Origin: Bacteroidota bacterium
Lineage (GTDB): Bacteria; Bacteroidota; Bacteroidia; Chitinophagales; JADIYW01
Assembly: GCA_016705125.1 (NCBI GenBank)
Contig: JADIYW010000007.1
Location: 1 to 11,915, forward strand
Length of the DNA stretch: 11,915 bases
Direction: 5' to 3'
The notes beneath the pieces are model-generated. The model was not told the DNA's origin. It worked only from the letters and a program-made list of their open reading frames with translations, and ran no database searches. Position numbers and translations under genes: made by a program. This document shows positions 1 through 7,012 of this stretch, in pieces (within the stretch, counting starts at the first letter, position 1; each line of letters starts with the position of its first letter).

Positions 1-823
1 AAGTGATTGGGCAAATCCGACCACGCGCAGAAGTGCTGAAATATGGGGAAGAGGAAATGGTTGGGTGGTGCTTACCTTAAGTGAAATTTTAAACAATTTG
101 CCTCGAAATCATCCTGAATGGCCAATTATGGCTAATATGCTAAGATATGATTATACATTTGCCGAATTGCAGGATGCAAATACGGGTCATTGGTATCAAC
201 TTACGGTCAGAAAGGGAGAACTGGTAATTATTTAAAGCTCATCAACGGCGATGTTTGGATATGGAATTTTAACTGCCCCTAAGTATGGCATTGTAGAAGG
301 TGATTCATTTAAAAATGCTATGGATTTGGCATATTATGGTCTTAGAAACAATAGTGTTGAATTGGTTGGCGACAATGATAAACCTTATTTGAATACAAAA
401 AATGTTGCTTTAGAAACTTGTTTGGGTGATAGGAATACTATTATGATATTGAAACGGGTGGTGATAAAGCCTATGCTTCAGCCGTTTTGTTATTTTGGAA
501 GAGCGTATGAAATTTATAAAAATGGTGGAGTAACTGGTGTTCAAAATATAAAAAATAACCAATATGCTGTTCAAGTATATCCAACTTTGGCAAAAACTTC
601 CACCGACTTGAATATTAAATTGATAGCTCCAAAAAATGAAACAGTACAATACGTTTTAATAGATATGCTTGGAAGAATTGTACAACTGCAACCGCAGTTT
701 TTATCATTTGGTGAGAATCAAAATAAGTTTTCTCTGAATGTAGCACAAGGCGGTCAATATATTTTTATCGTAAAAAATCAAAAGGCAGAAATTGTAAAAT
801 CATTTCCTATTATTATCCAATAG
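1..823 (+). pseudogene. GH105-type unsaturated glucuronyl/rhamnogalacturonyl hydrolase with T9SS tail, 5' truncated and frameshifted
   Basis: The gene enters from outside the window. From base 2 it reads SDWANPTTRRSAEIWGRGNGW, then LTLSEILNNLPRNHPEW and a LQDANTGHWYQL segment. These match the GH105 (YteR-like, alpha/alpha-barrel) signatures RGNGW and Q-D-x-x-T-G-x-W-Y-Q. Such enzymes remove unsaturated uronic acid residues from oligosaccharides released by polysaccharide lyases. The expected GNYLESSSTAMFGYG motif is split: GNYL sits in another frame at 223-234, a stop occurs at 233-235, and SSSTAMFGYG resumes at about 239. A second displaced block, YYYDIETGGDKAYASAVLLF, lies in a different frame at about 436-500, after which the first frame resumes as YEIYKNGG. 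The last ~90 residues form a T9SS type A domain (YPTL..., ...DMLGRIV..., ...GGQYIFIV...), so export to the cell surface or medium is expected. At least four small indels are needed; decay and sequencing error cannot be separated here. Confidence 0.8.
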
Positions 824-1053
824 GGAAATTTGTGTTTGAGTTTATTTTTACTTGTTTTACACGTTTGTTGCCTTTATTCAAAGTGTAATTGGCGATTCAA
901 GCTTTTTTATCAATCATTTTGTCTATTACCCCAGATTTTATAAAATGCGAAAAAATGCAATTATTGTTATTGTAAATATCCAACTATCCATCTCATTTCT
1001 AAATTATTTCATTATTTTATTATTTCATTTTATTTAATTTATATTTTTATAGA

Positions 1054-1075
1054 ATGAGAACAATTTTTTTTTTTT
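1054..1075 (+). pseudogene. Detached signal-peptide start of the secreted protein at 2491-4491
   Basis: ATG AGA ACA ATT followed by a run of T encodes MRTIFFF, then reads into a stop where the IS1380 element begins. Downstream of the IS the open frame resumes as FVSVQLSYSQDIPF. Joined, they give a convincing lipophilic signal peptide (Met-Arg, hydrophobic core, small residues, then the mature start). The 230 bases before this start (824-1053), between the GH105-type gene and here, hold no gene I can support. Confidence 0.65.
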
Positions 1076-1094
1076 AATCCAAATTAAGCAATAG
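1076..1094 (+). repeat. Left terminal inverted repeat of IS1380 element
   Basis: Matches the reverse complement of 2462-2481 at about 15 of 19 positions with a single gap. It lies 62 bases before the transposase start. The boundary may extend a few bases into the preceding T run. Confidence 0.6.
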
Positions 1095-1155
1095 GAAATA
1101 AATTTTTGTTTAGTAGCATAATTTTTAATGCGTAGCATTAAACAAAAAAAAAGAT

Positions 1156-2472
1156 ATGGAATTCGATATAAGCTATACAAATAGGAGATTACGCCATGGG
1201 GTGGCATGATTTTTTTGAAGCAAATGCTAGAAAAAACAGGATTTAGGGCACTTGTTGATAAGAATACAGATTTGCCACAATCTGGTTCTAACAGAGGTTA
1301 TAAAACATCCACGATAATTGAAGGATTTATAACGAGTATTTGGTGTGGAGCTAACCGATTTTTACACACAGAAGTTACTCGCCATGATATTACTTTGGGT
1401 AAAATATTTGATTGGAAGAACACTCCAGGACAAGATACATACAAACGTTTTTTTAGTAAATTTACACAGGCAAAAAACCTTAAAGTTGGCCAATATTTTT
1501 ATTCATGGATTTTTGACAACTTCAAGTTTGATAATTTTACTTTAGATATTGATTCCTCGGTAATGACGCGTTATGGCGTTCAAGATGGAGCAAAAAAAGG
1601 ATACAATCCGAGCAAAAAAGGAAGGTCATCACATCATCCATTAATTGCATTTATTGCAGATGTAAAATTAGTAGCAAATATGTGGCTTCGAAGTGGCGAC
1701 ACCTCATCGGCAAATAATTTTCTTGGTTTTTTAGAGGATACTTTGTCAAAATTGAAAAACAAAACAGTCAGTTTAATAAGATTAGACAGTGGCTTTTTTG
1801 AATCAGATATTTTAGATTATTTAGAAAACAAACCAATGGATTATGTAGTAGCAGCTAAGTTTTCACACCCTATACAAAGAATTATAGCAGGAACCAATAA
1901 TTGGATTTTGTTAGATACAGGAATAGAAATTTGCGAACAAATATACCAAAGTAAATCTTGGAAAAAATCAAGAAGATTAGTAATTGTAAGGCAAAGAATA
2001 AAAAAGATAGACCCAAAGCAACAGGCAAACAATTAAGGTTATTTGAAGAAGAAGAAATTTATAAAAATTACCGATATTCTGCATACGTAACGAACTTAAA
2101 ATTGGCACCAGCAGAGGTATGGAGATTATATAGAGGCAGGGGTGATGCTGAAAATAGAATTAAAGAATTAAAATATGACTTTGGTTTCGACAGCTTTAAT
2201 CTAAAAGATTTCTATGCAACAGAAGCTGCCCTAACTTTTGCGATGATTGCATATAATTTAATGGCTCTGTTCAGAACATTTGTACTGCAAGAAAAACACA
2301 AAAAACACTATCTACTTTACGATATAAAGCATTTGCAATAGGTGCTTACTTCGAGAAAGTAAATGATAAACTTGTGCAAAATAGCACTCAATAAAAAAGA
2401 AGAGCTTGGTTTAGCAGGTTGTGGAACTATTCAAAAGTCTTTGATTATCCATTCAAAGTTTCTAATGCGTAA
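1156..2472 (+). pseudogene. IS1380-family DDE transposase, frameshifted
   Basis: Read with frame corrections it begins MEFDISYTN at 1156, then EITPWGGM and IFLKQMLEKTGFRAL, and ends with NYSKVFDYPFKVSNA at 2472, about 439 codons, normal for IS1380. Diagnostic motifs are the block GYNPSKKGRSSHHPL (about 1593-1640), a first catalytic Asp in TLDIDSS, a second in RLDSGFF, and the Glu region GRGDAENRIKELKYDFGF. Frame breaks lie near 1183, 1990 (six A where seven are expected), 2305 (another A run) and 2375. Nearly all are explained by a missing base, so the copy is either decayed or miscalled. As written it cannot make active transposase. Confidence 0.88.
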
Positions 2473-2481
2473 TCTGGGTTT
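2462..2481 (-). repeat. Right terminal inverted repeat of IS1380 element
   Basis: Partner of the repeat at 1076-1094. It overlaps the transposase stop codon at 2470-2472, so the coding region runs into the IS end. The true end may be a few bases further on, up to about 2490. Confidence 0.6.
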
Positions 2482-2490
2482 AACCACCTT

Positions 2491-4491
2491 TTTGTTTCTG
2501 TACAATTAAGCTATTCACAGGATATTCCGTTTTCTCAATCCGTATATGATTCACGAAAGCAAGCACTTTATGATTCTTGTATTAGAAATGTAAATTCTAA
2601 TTCAGCAGTTGTTCAGGCTAAGTTAGGATTGACAGTTCCGCAATCCACTATCGATTCTTATTTGGATAGAATGGCCAATAGTGGTGAATTTGATTTTGAC
2701 CTTATTGAAATTGTTAGGGTTTTTTATTTTTCCAATGGCGAGTACGAACCACAATTATTACCTGGTATTTTGGCAGGGGCAAATTGGCTAACACCAAATG
2801 AATTAAAAAGGGTGTATTGGTCAGAAAACCATATTATCATGTGGTGTTCATCTGCTTATTTATTAGAGCAAAAATATGGCGTAAGTATTAATCCAGATGC
2901 GAAAAAAATGGTAGAGCATTGGCTAGATTTAAAAATAAATTATGGTTTTTATGAGTATTTTTCTTCTGTTTATCTTCCTTTCACATTGTCAGCAGTACTC
3001 AATTTAGTAGATTTTTCCGAAGATCCTGTTATTCAACAAAAGGCAGTGCTTGTTGCCAATAGGTTGCTTAAAGAAGTATTAATGGTAAGTAATAATAAGG
3101 GCGTTTTTTATCAGGCATCAGGCAGAACATCATATGCACCTGGAGAAATAAATGTTTTCGAGTCTCAATATGGAAACAATTTACATAACTTAATTTATAT
3201 GCTCACCGGTTTTGGACCTGCACCTAAAAACGCGCGCGCTGCCACTTTTTTGGCCACTAGCACATTAGATGTAAAAGATATTGTAGAATCGTGGAAATCA
3301 AAACAGGATACTATTTATTCTTTTGGTCATAGTCTTACTGATGGTTTTACTATCAATAGTGTTTTAAGTCCTATAAATAAAACCATTTTCCAGTGGAGTT
3401 CGGGTGCCTATTTTCATCCCGATGTGGCCACACAAACTTTTTCTTTGATTAAGAATTATAATCTTTGGGATCACAAAGAATTCAGTGATTTTAAAATGTT
3501 TCAAGATATTCCTATTCAGTTAGTACCAGCTGCAGCTCAAGTTGGTGCTTCTTTATCAACGAGTTCGGTAAATACGCAAGCAAAAATTGCGATTTTTAAA
3601 AATAAGTCAGTAAGCCTTAATTCCAATCAAGATTTCTTTAAAGGAAAGGCGGGTTTTCAGCAAGTGCCTTGGCAAGCTACAGCTGGTGTTTTGCCAGTTT
3701 ATACCAAATCTGGCGGCCCAACAGATTTTATAGGTGGAGATAAGTTAACATCCAATTCAACATTGCCGTACATCGAACAAAAGAGCAATGTGGCTTTGAT
3801 TATGTACAGAGCGAATAAGGATTTGGCAATTTTTGGATTTCCAATTCATGATGTTGCTTTAAAATTTGTAGAGGAAAAGTATGACGAAGTTGATTATATA
3901 GGCAGATGGATAGTGGGTAGAGAGGGCGATGGATATATTGCAGTTGCACGACATTGTACCGACAAAGTTGATGGTGTTTTTACTTGTGATGATCAAGATG
4001 GTCAGGTTTGGGCAGTAGTAGTTGGAAATGATGATATGTATGGTACTTATGAAAATTTTAAAACACTAATTGGCAGTGCAAAAGTAGAAGAGAAATGGAT
4101 TTTCAGGCCAGGTAAATTGGAATGGGATTATTATGGAATGGTTGAATTTGATGATAAAAAAATAGAGCATTATTGGACGGGCAACTTATTGTCTTTTCCC
4201 GAAAATCCGGTTACAGCTTTACAATACCTAACAAGTAGCGAGGGTGGTTTCAATATATATCCTAATCCGGTTAGAAATCAGTTTGCTTTATTATTTGATA
4301 AACCCATTTTTGGAGATGTCCACGTCAGGATTTTCGATATGACAGGGAAAGAAATATATTCAATTCATTCGGAAAAAATAGGAATTAGCCAAACTTCGAT
4401 TGAAACATCTTTGTGGAATAACGGATTATATGTTATTATGGTAGAAACAGAAGAGGGAATATTGACCAGAAAGATAATGGTTCAAAAATAG
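2491..4491 (+). CDS. Secreted protein of unrecognised family with T9SS type A sorting domain; N-terminus cut off by IS
   Basis: The open frame reads FVSVQLSYSQDIPFSQSVYDSRKQALY from 2491 to the stop at 4491, about 666 codons. An apparent internal TTG start at 2629 is not the real one, because coding sequence continues upstream to the IS. Visible blocks are WSENHIIMWCSSAYLLEQKYG, GFYEYFSSVYLPFTLSAVLNLVDFSEDP, GVFYQASGRTSY and VPAAAQVGASLS. The first half is helix-rich and resembles large secreted bacterial proteins with a W-[ST]-E-N-H motif, whose function I do not know; an (alpha/alpha)-barrel is my guess. The C-terminal ~85 residues (FNIYPNPVRNQF..., IFDMTGKEIYS..., WNNGLYVIMVE..., TRKIMVQK) are a T9SS type A domain. 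The neighbouring GH105-type gene suggests a role in polysaccharide use. Without its start codon and signal peptide it is probably not exported. Confidence 0.75.
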   Translation, partial: FVSVQLSYSQDIPFSQSVYDSRKQALYDSCIRNVNSNSAVVQAKLGLTVPQSTIDSYLDRMANSGEFDFDLIEIVRVFYFSNGEYEPQLLPGILAGANWLTPNELKRVYWSENHIIMWCSSAYLLEQKYGVSINPDAKKMVEHWLDLKINYGFYEYFSSVYLPFTLSAVLNLVDFSEDPVIQQKAVLVANRLLKEVLMVSNNKGVFYQASGRTSYAPGEINVFESQYGNNLHNLIYMLTGFGPAPKNARAATFLATSTLDVKDIVESWKSKQDTIYSFGHSLTDGFTINSVLSPINKTIFQWSSGAYFHPDVATQTFSLIKNYNLWDHKEFSDFKMFQDIPIQLVPAAAQVGASLSTSSVNTQAKIAIFKNKSVSLNSNQDFFKGKAGFQQVPWQATAGVLPVYTKSGGPTDFIGGDKLTSNSTLPYIEQKSNVALIMYRANKDLAIFGFPIHDVALKFVEEKYDEVDYIGRWIVGREGDGYIAVARHCTDKVDGVFTCDDQDGQVWAVVVGNDDMYGTYENFKTLIGSAKVEEKWIFRPGKLEWDYYGMVEFDDKKIEHYWTGNLLSFPENPVTALQYLTSSEGGFNIYPNPVRNQFALLFDKPIFGDVHVRIFDMTGKEIYSIHSEKIGISQTSIETSLWNNGLYVIMVETEEGILTRKIMVQK

Positions 4492-4540
4492 GGGAGAAGT
4501 TAACTTGTTTCAAATTTAGTTTAATATTTTTAGGGTGCTT

Positions 4541-4697
4541 ACACAACCAAGCAGGCAAAAAATTAAAAACCCATAAACAAAAAAACCGTTTACTAACCAC
4601 CCAAAACGACCGCAAAATAGGGCTTCGCTTCAACAACAGTTTAAAACGCAATTTTTTCTTGGGAAAAAACAGCGTTTAAACCTTATATGTTGGTGGC
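4541..4697 (-). repeat. attC-like recombination site A
   Basis: A 157-base copy of the site also found at 5937-6094 and 11771 onward. On the minus strand it opens with GCCACCAAC and ends GGTTGTGT. Similarity to site B stops at the terminal GTT cores on both sides: GTTGGTGGC here against GTTATGGGC at the right end, GTTGTGT against GTTGGGC at the left end. It contains a strong hairpin (4641-4681; arms AAACGC...TTTTTTC / GAAAAAA...GCGTTT). It lies 16 bases after the antitoxin stop codon, where an integron cassette carries its attC. Confidence 0.6.
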
Positions 4698-4713
4698 TGG
4701 CAAAATATTTAGT

Positions 4714-5040
4714 TTAGTTAATCACTAAATTTTGGTTCAATAATTCTACGTTGAAACTTACCTTTGCGTTCAGTGCTTTAAAAACTTTCAAAATAGTTTC
4801 AAATCTTGCGTCAGTTAAGCTGTTTTCTATTTTTGAAATCTGTGCTTTTTTTACACCAACTAACTCTCCAAGTTGTTGTTGTGTTAGATTTCTTTCTTTT
4901 CTCACGTTTTTAATCGTTTCTCCAATTATATCAAGTTGCAATTCGTATTCAAACGCATCTCTTTTTTCAGTTCCAACTTTTCCAATATGTTTGTCAATTA
5001 AAACGTCTAAACTTGTTGTTTTCAATTTTCTATTTTCCAT
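4714..5040 (-). CDS. higA: HigA-type antitoxin with XRE-family helix-turn-helix domain
   Basis: 108 residues. An N-terminal ~35-residue segment precedes a canonical Cro/CI-type helix-turn-helix at about residues 37-90: IGETIKNVRKERNLTQQQLG, then GVKKAQISKIENSLTDARFETILKVFKAL. The motif Q-Q-L-G-x-x-x-G-V-x-x-x-x-I-S-K-I-E-N is typical of HigA antitoxins, which neutralise the RelE-like HigB mRNA interferase and repress their own promoter. The start is 11 bases after the toxin stop codon, giving the toxin-first order of higBA loci. A palindrome in the promoter (5405-5422) is a likely binding site. The reading frame is intact, unlike that of its partner. The symbol is by family resemblance, not orthology. 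Confidence 0.85.
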   Translation of the reverse strand: MENRKLKTTSLDVLIDKHIGKVGTEKRDAFEYELQLDIIGETIKNVRKERNLTQQQLGELVGVKKAQISKIENSLTDARFETILKVFKALNAKVSFNVELLNQNLVIN

Positions 5041-5051
5041 TTTCTTCAGTT

Positions 5052-5381
5052 TTATTGTTCAAAATATATAGTTCTTAAATTTTCGGCTTTCAGAATTTCG
5101 TTTTTCGGTACTTTTCAGTTTTCTTTTCAATTCCGTGAGTTGAAATAACCAAAGTTTCTTGTTTATTTGTTTTGTCCCAAAAGCAAAAAATCTGTAATAC
5201 GTTTTATTGTACAAAGTTCTGAATTCCCAAATATTGTCAGTTAGTTTTTAAATAATTCGTTGTCATTTTTATATTGCGACAATTTTATGTTATAATAAAT
5301 TTTCGCTTTTGTCTTTTCGTCAAGACTTTCTATAAATTCGACTGCTTCGTCTAAAAACTCAACTTTAAATTTTGGTTCCAT
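5052..5381 (-). pseudogene. higB: HigB/RelE-type toxin, frameshifted
   Basis: It starts MEPKFKVEFLDEAVEFIESL, continues DEKTKAKIYYNIKLSQYKND and ELFK, and stops at a frame break. In the next frames it reads LTDNIWEFRTLYNKTYYRFF, then WDKTNKQETLVISTHGIEKK, then VPKNEILKAENLRTIYFEQ to the stop at 5052. The blocks W-E-F-R-x-L-Y-[NK]-x-x-Y-Y-R-x-[FL] and HG-[FI]-x-K-K-T are hallmarks of the RelE/ParE fold of HigB, a ribosome-associated mRNA interferase of about 110 residues. Three single-base losses restore the whole protein: in AAAAAC, in TTTTGGG and near GAAAAGTACC. A cell keeping the antitoxin but losing the toxin is plausible, but so are base-calling errors in homopolymers. The start is set by the promoter 13 bases upstream. 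Confidence 0.78.
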
Positions 5382-5393
5382 TCATTTTTTTGA

Positions 5394-5425
5394 CAAAGAT
5401 ATAAGTTTCTTAATTAGGAAACAAA
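5394..5425 (-). promoter_or_regulatory. Bacteroidota-type promoter of higBA
   Basis: On the minus strand TTTG (5425-5422) is followed after 20 bases by TATCTTTG (5401-5394). This is an exact fit to the Bacteroidota -33/-7 consensus TTTG-N19-21-TAnnTTTG. Transcription would begin about seven bases later, leaving a leader of only a few bases before the toxin start at 5381. Confidence 0.75.
5405..5422. promoter_or_regulatory. Palindromic operator for HigA autorepression
   Basis: GTTTCTTAATTAGGAAAC is an 18-base near-perfect palindrome (one mismatched pair) filling the spacer between the -33 and -7 boxes. That is where an XRE-type antitoxin repressor would block RNA polymerase. The function is inferred from position and symmetry. 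Confidence 0.6.
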
Positions 5426-5473
5426 AATTCTCTGAATTATTTTAATTTTCGTCGTTTTTTCTGTCGCGAATTG

Positions 5474-5517
5474 CTGACGCACAACGTCAGACTCCCGCTT
5501 TGGCGGGACAGGTTGTG
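5474..5517. repeat. Short nested hairpins, attC-like or IS-end remnant
   Basis: CTGACG / CGTCAG (5474-5490, five-base loop) overlaps a larger imperfect palindrome bounded by CACAAC (5480-5485) and GTTGTG (5512-5517), with CCCGC / GCGGG in its centre. It could be a minimal attC-like site, or the left end of the IS1182-type element whose gene fragment begins at 5595. It is also shaped like a factor-independent terminator but has no clean T tract. The rest of 5382-5594 holds only the higBA promoter region. Confidence 0.35.
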
Positions 5518-5594
5518 AAAAAACTTCCCACAATCTTTTGTAAAAATAGTATAATTTATCATACATTTTTTGTATTTTGTTTAAAAAAAAGGGA

Positions 5595-5756
5595 ATGCGT
5601 TTTATTACTGGAAATGATAGACACCAATTCCAATTTCATAGCCTCAATGATAAGATTGCTGCAAATAATCCCGTTCGGTTTATGGATGCTTTTGTCGATC
5701 AAATTGATTTGCAAAAACTCGGATTTTTACTAAATAAAAAGACAAATCGTTCATAA
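5595..5756 (+). pseudogene. IS1182-family transposase, N-terminal fragment
   Basis: ATG at 5595 opens MRFITGNDRHQFQFHSLNDK, then NNPVRFMDAFVDQIDLQKLGF. This matches the start of IS1182-type transposases (G-x-D-R-x-Q and D-N-P-V-R-x-[IM]-D-A-F-V-D). After about 45 residues the homology ends and the frame runs into the repeat that starts at 5732, stopping at 5756. The catalytic DDE core is absent, so this is debris of an IS that once lay on the plus strand, opposite to the cassette genes. Confidence 0.8.
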
Positions 5757-5936
5757 ATAATCCATTCGGTGGGCATGGCGAAGCCATGCCCACAGCGCAA
5801 CACATGGCATAAAAACCACCAGTAGGCACGACAAAATAAAGACAAAAAAGAAGGAAAGATAAAAAACAGAGATAAAAAGAAGATAAAATATAGCTTTAGA
5901 AGACCCAAAACGACACCAAAAACTAAAACCCAATTT
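5732..5936 (-). repeat. Dispersed repeat, copy 1 (cassette 5' segment adjoining site B)
   Basis: This 205-base segment recurs at 11570-11770, in each case next to the same attC-like site. It holds a perfect hairpin at 5769-5793 (arms GTGGGCATGGC / GCCATGCCCAC, loop GAA) and a long purine-rich tract. Both copies begin at the same base after unrelated IS sequence (an IS1182 fragment here, an IS91-like transposase there). No credible gene is seen in it. Confidence 0.75.
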
Positions 5937-6094
5937 GCCCAACCAAGCAGGCAAAGAATTAAAAACCCATAAGCAACAAATTTGTATTATAGCAAGCCCA
6001 AAACGACCACAAAATAGGGCTTCGCTTCAACAACAGTTTAAAACGCAATTTTTGCAGTAGCAAAATCAGCGTTTAAACCTTATATGTTATGGGC
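5937..6094 (-). repeat. attC-like recombination site B
   Basis: 158 bases, closely similar to site A and to the start of the copy at 11771. On the minus strand it opens with the core GCCCATAAC (6094-6086) just after the 252-aa gene and ends GGTTGGGC; GTTGGGC fits the integron core consensus GTTRRRY exactly. A strong internal hairpin spans 6036-6079 (arms AAACGCAATTTTTGC / GCAAAATCAGCGTTT). Its opening core GTTATGGGC equals the core in front of the 252-aa gene at 6865-6873. Confidence 0.65.
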
Positions 6095-6111
6095 TGGCTT
6101 TCTTTCCTTCG

Positions 6112-6870
6112 TTAGTTTTTGTCCCATTGTATTGGTTTCTTTTCTTTCAATTTGTCTGCATAAAAGTCAAGTACTTCTTTTACTGTTTCAAAAAACTGTC
6201 CACCCATTGGTTTGTCGTTGTGTGAAACATAAAGCTTACCAAGCGTATTTGGAACCTCGTCACTATACATTGTCGGTATAATATAAGTGTCAAGCGTCCA
6301 AGTTTCTTTAATGTTTTTGTCAATACTGAACCTAAGCCAATAGTGACTTGTGAATGGAAAATAATTTTCAAACGCGCTATGTCGTTTTGCTTCAGTTAGC
6401 ATTTCTATATATCGGTCTTTCCATTCAGACTGCTTCCAAAATTCTGTGTCGTTAAAGAACATATTCTTAACTTTTGTCCAAGCCTTGTCAATGTCCTGGT
6501 TTGGATTTTTGGTTTCAAAGTCTGAATACAATTCAAGTTCATCAAATTGGCTTTTGATTTCAGAAATCTCTTTCTGTTTGTCGACCCAAAGTTCGATAAC
6601 TATTGTAAGTCTGTCAAGGTCAGTAAACAGTCCTCTTGCAAAACAGTTTTCATAATTCTGTTTATCTGTCCGTTCGTAAAGCACAATTGAATAGTCCTTG
6701 TCCGTTGAGGCAAACTCAGCCCTAAAACTTCTACCTACCTTATTATAAAAAGAATACTTGTCGGGAAATGTCCCGTCAATTGTCGAAGCTAACTTTACAT
6801 TAGATTTCAACTTGTCAAGTCGTTCTTGTATTTCGTTTGATAGATGCACTGTCGTCTGTTTAATGCCCAT
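6112..6870 (-). CDS. Cassette-borne 252-aa protein of unknown function
   Basis: Intact frame beginning MGIKQTTVHLSNEIQERLDK and ending KLKEKKPIQWDKN. It has no signal peptide or membrane segment, so it is probably cytoplasmic. It is rich in charged and aromatic residues, with blocks such as DGTFPDKYSFYNKVGRSFRA, YERTDKQNYENCFARGLFTD, IVIELWVDKQKEISEIKSQF and a C-terminal FPFTSHYWLRFSIDKN region. I do not recognise the family. The start codon lies inside the recombination core (GTTATGGGC) of site C. The stop lies 17 bases before the matching core of site B, so gene plus site form one complete single-gene cassette. With no room for a promoter between core and start, transcription must come from upstream cassettes or from within site C. 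Confidence 0.85.
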   Translation of the reverse strand: MGIKQTTVHLSNEIQERLDKLKSNVKLASTIDGTFPDKYSFYNKVGRSFRAEFASTDKDYSIVLYERTDKQNYENCFARGLFTDLDRLTIVIELWVDKQKEISEIKSQFDELELYSDFETKNPNQDIDKAWTKVKNMFFNDTEFWKQSEWKDRYIEMLTEAKRHSAFENYFPFTSHYWLRFSIDKNIKETWTLDTYIIPTMYSDEVPNTLGKLYVSHNDKPMGGQFFETVKEVLDFYADKLKEKKPIQWDKN

Positions 6871-7001
6871 AACGGTTTGCAGCTACAAGAAGTTGGCGAT
6901 TTTTACCACAAATGTTCATGCGGAGAACCAAACTTGCGGCTGCCACTAAACTGTCTGCGGAGCACTGGAACCGCCAATTTTTTGTAGGTGCTGTTATAGC
7001 C
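6865..7001 (-). repeat. attC-like recombination site C
   Basis: 137-base imperfect palindrome. The minus strand reads GGCTATAAC (7001-6993), then AGCACCTACAAAAAATTGGCG, a central spacer, and CGCCAACTTCTTGTAGCTGC before GTTATGGGC (6873-6865). The outer arms pair over about 20 bases with interruptions, the layout of attC R''-L''-spacer-L'-R'. The two cores differ from each other but each equals the core at the far end of its own cassette. Confidence 0.7.
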
Positions 7002-7012
7002 AGTGGTTCTTG

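Larger units (their letters stand above)
1076..2490 (+). mobile_element. IS1380-family insertion sequence
   Basis: The element is defined by an IS1380-type transposase (1156-2472) and imperfect terminal inverted repeats at 1076-1094 and 2462-2481. The left reads AATCCAAATTAAGCAATAG and the right, on the opposite strand, AAACCCAGATTACGCATTAG, about 15 of 19 matching with one gap. The exact ends are uncertain because the flanks are runs of T, which also hide any short target duplication. A hairpin-forming stretch (1107-1147, arms TTTTTGTTTA / TAAACAAAAA, with an inner TTTAATGC / GCATTAAA pair) sits before the transposase start. The element interrupts the signal-peptide codons of the next gene. 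Confidence 0.8.

Noticed and set aside
852..1037. Small open frame between the GH105-type gene and the IS
   Set aside because: AT-rich, Ile/Phe-biased translation without recognisable motif or initiation context; more likely intergenic.
2465..2509. ATG at 2465 (MRNLGLTTF...) as the signal peptide of the secreted protein
   Set aside because: It overlaps the transposase stop and the right inverted repeat, and is out of frame with the gene; MRTIFFF at 1054 is a better match.
2629..2631. TTG at 2629 as the start of the secreted protein
   Set aside because: Coding sequence with a signal-peptide end continues upstream to about 2491, and the true start appears to lie before the IS.
5751..5954. Open frame reading LPAWLGKLGF... 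on the minus strand, with a counterpart at 11603-11788
   Set aside because: It lies within the dispersed repeat, crosses the recombination core, uses a TTG start, is low-complexity Phe/Leu-rich and is not consistently preserved between copies; it follows from the repeat, not from coding selection.
6446..6949. Plus-strand open frames opposite the 252-aa gene and site C
   Set aside because: Mirror readings of a coding frame with clear minus-strand cassette context; no motifs.
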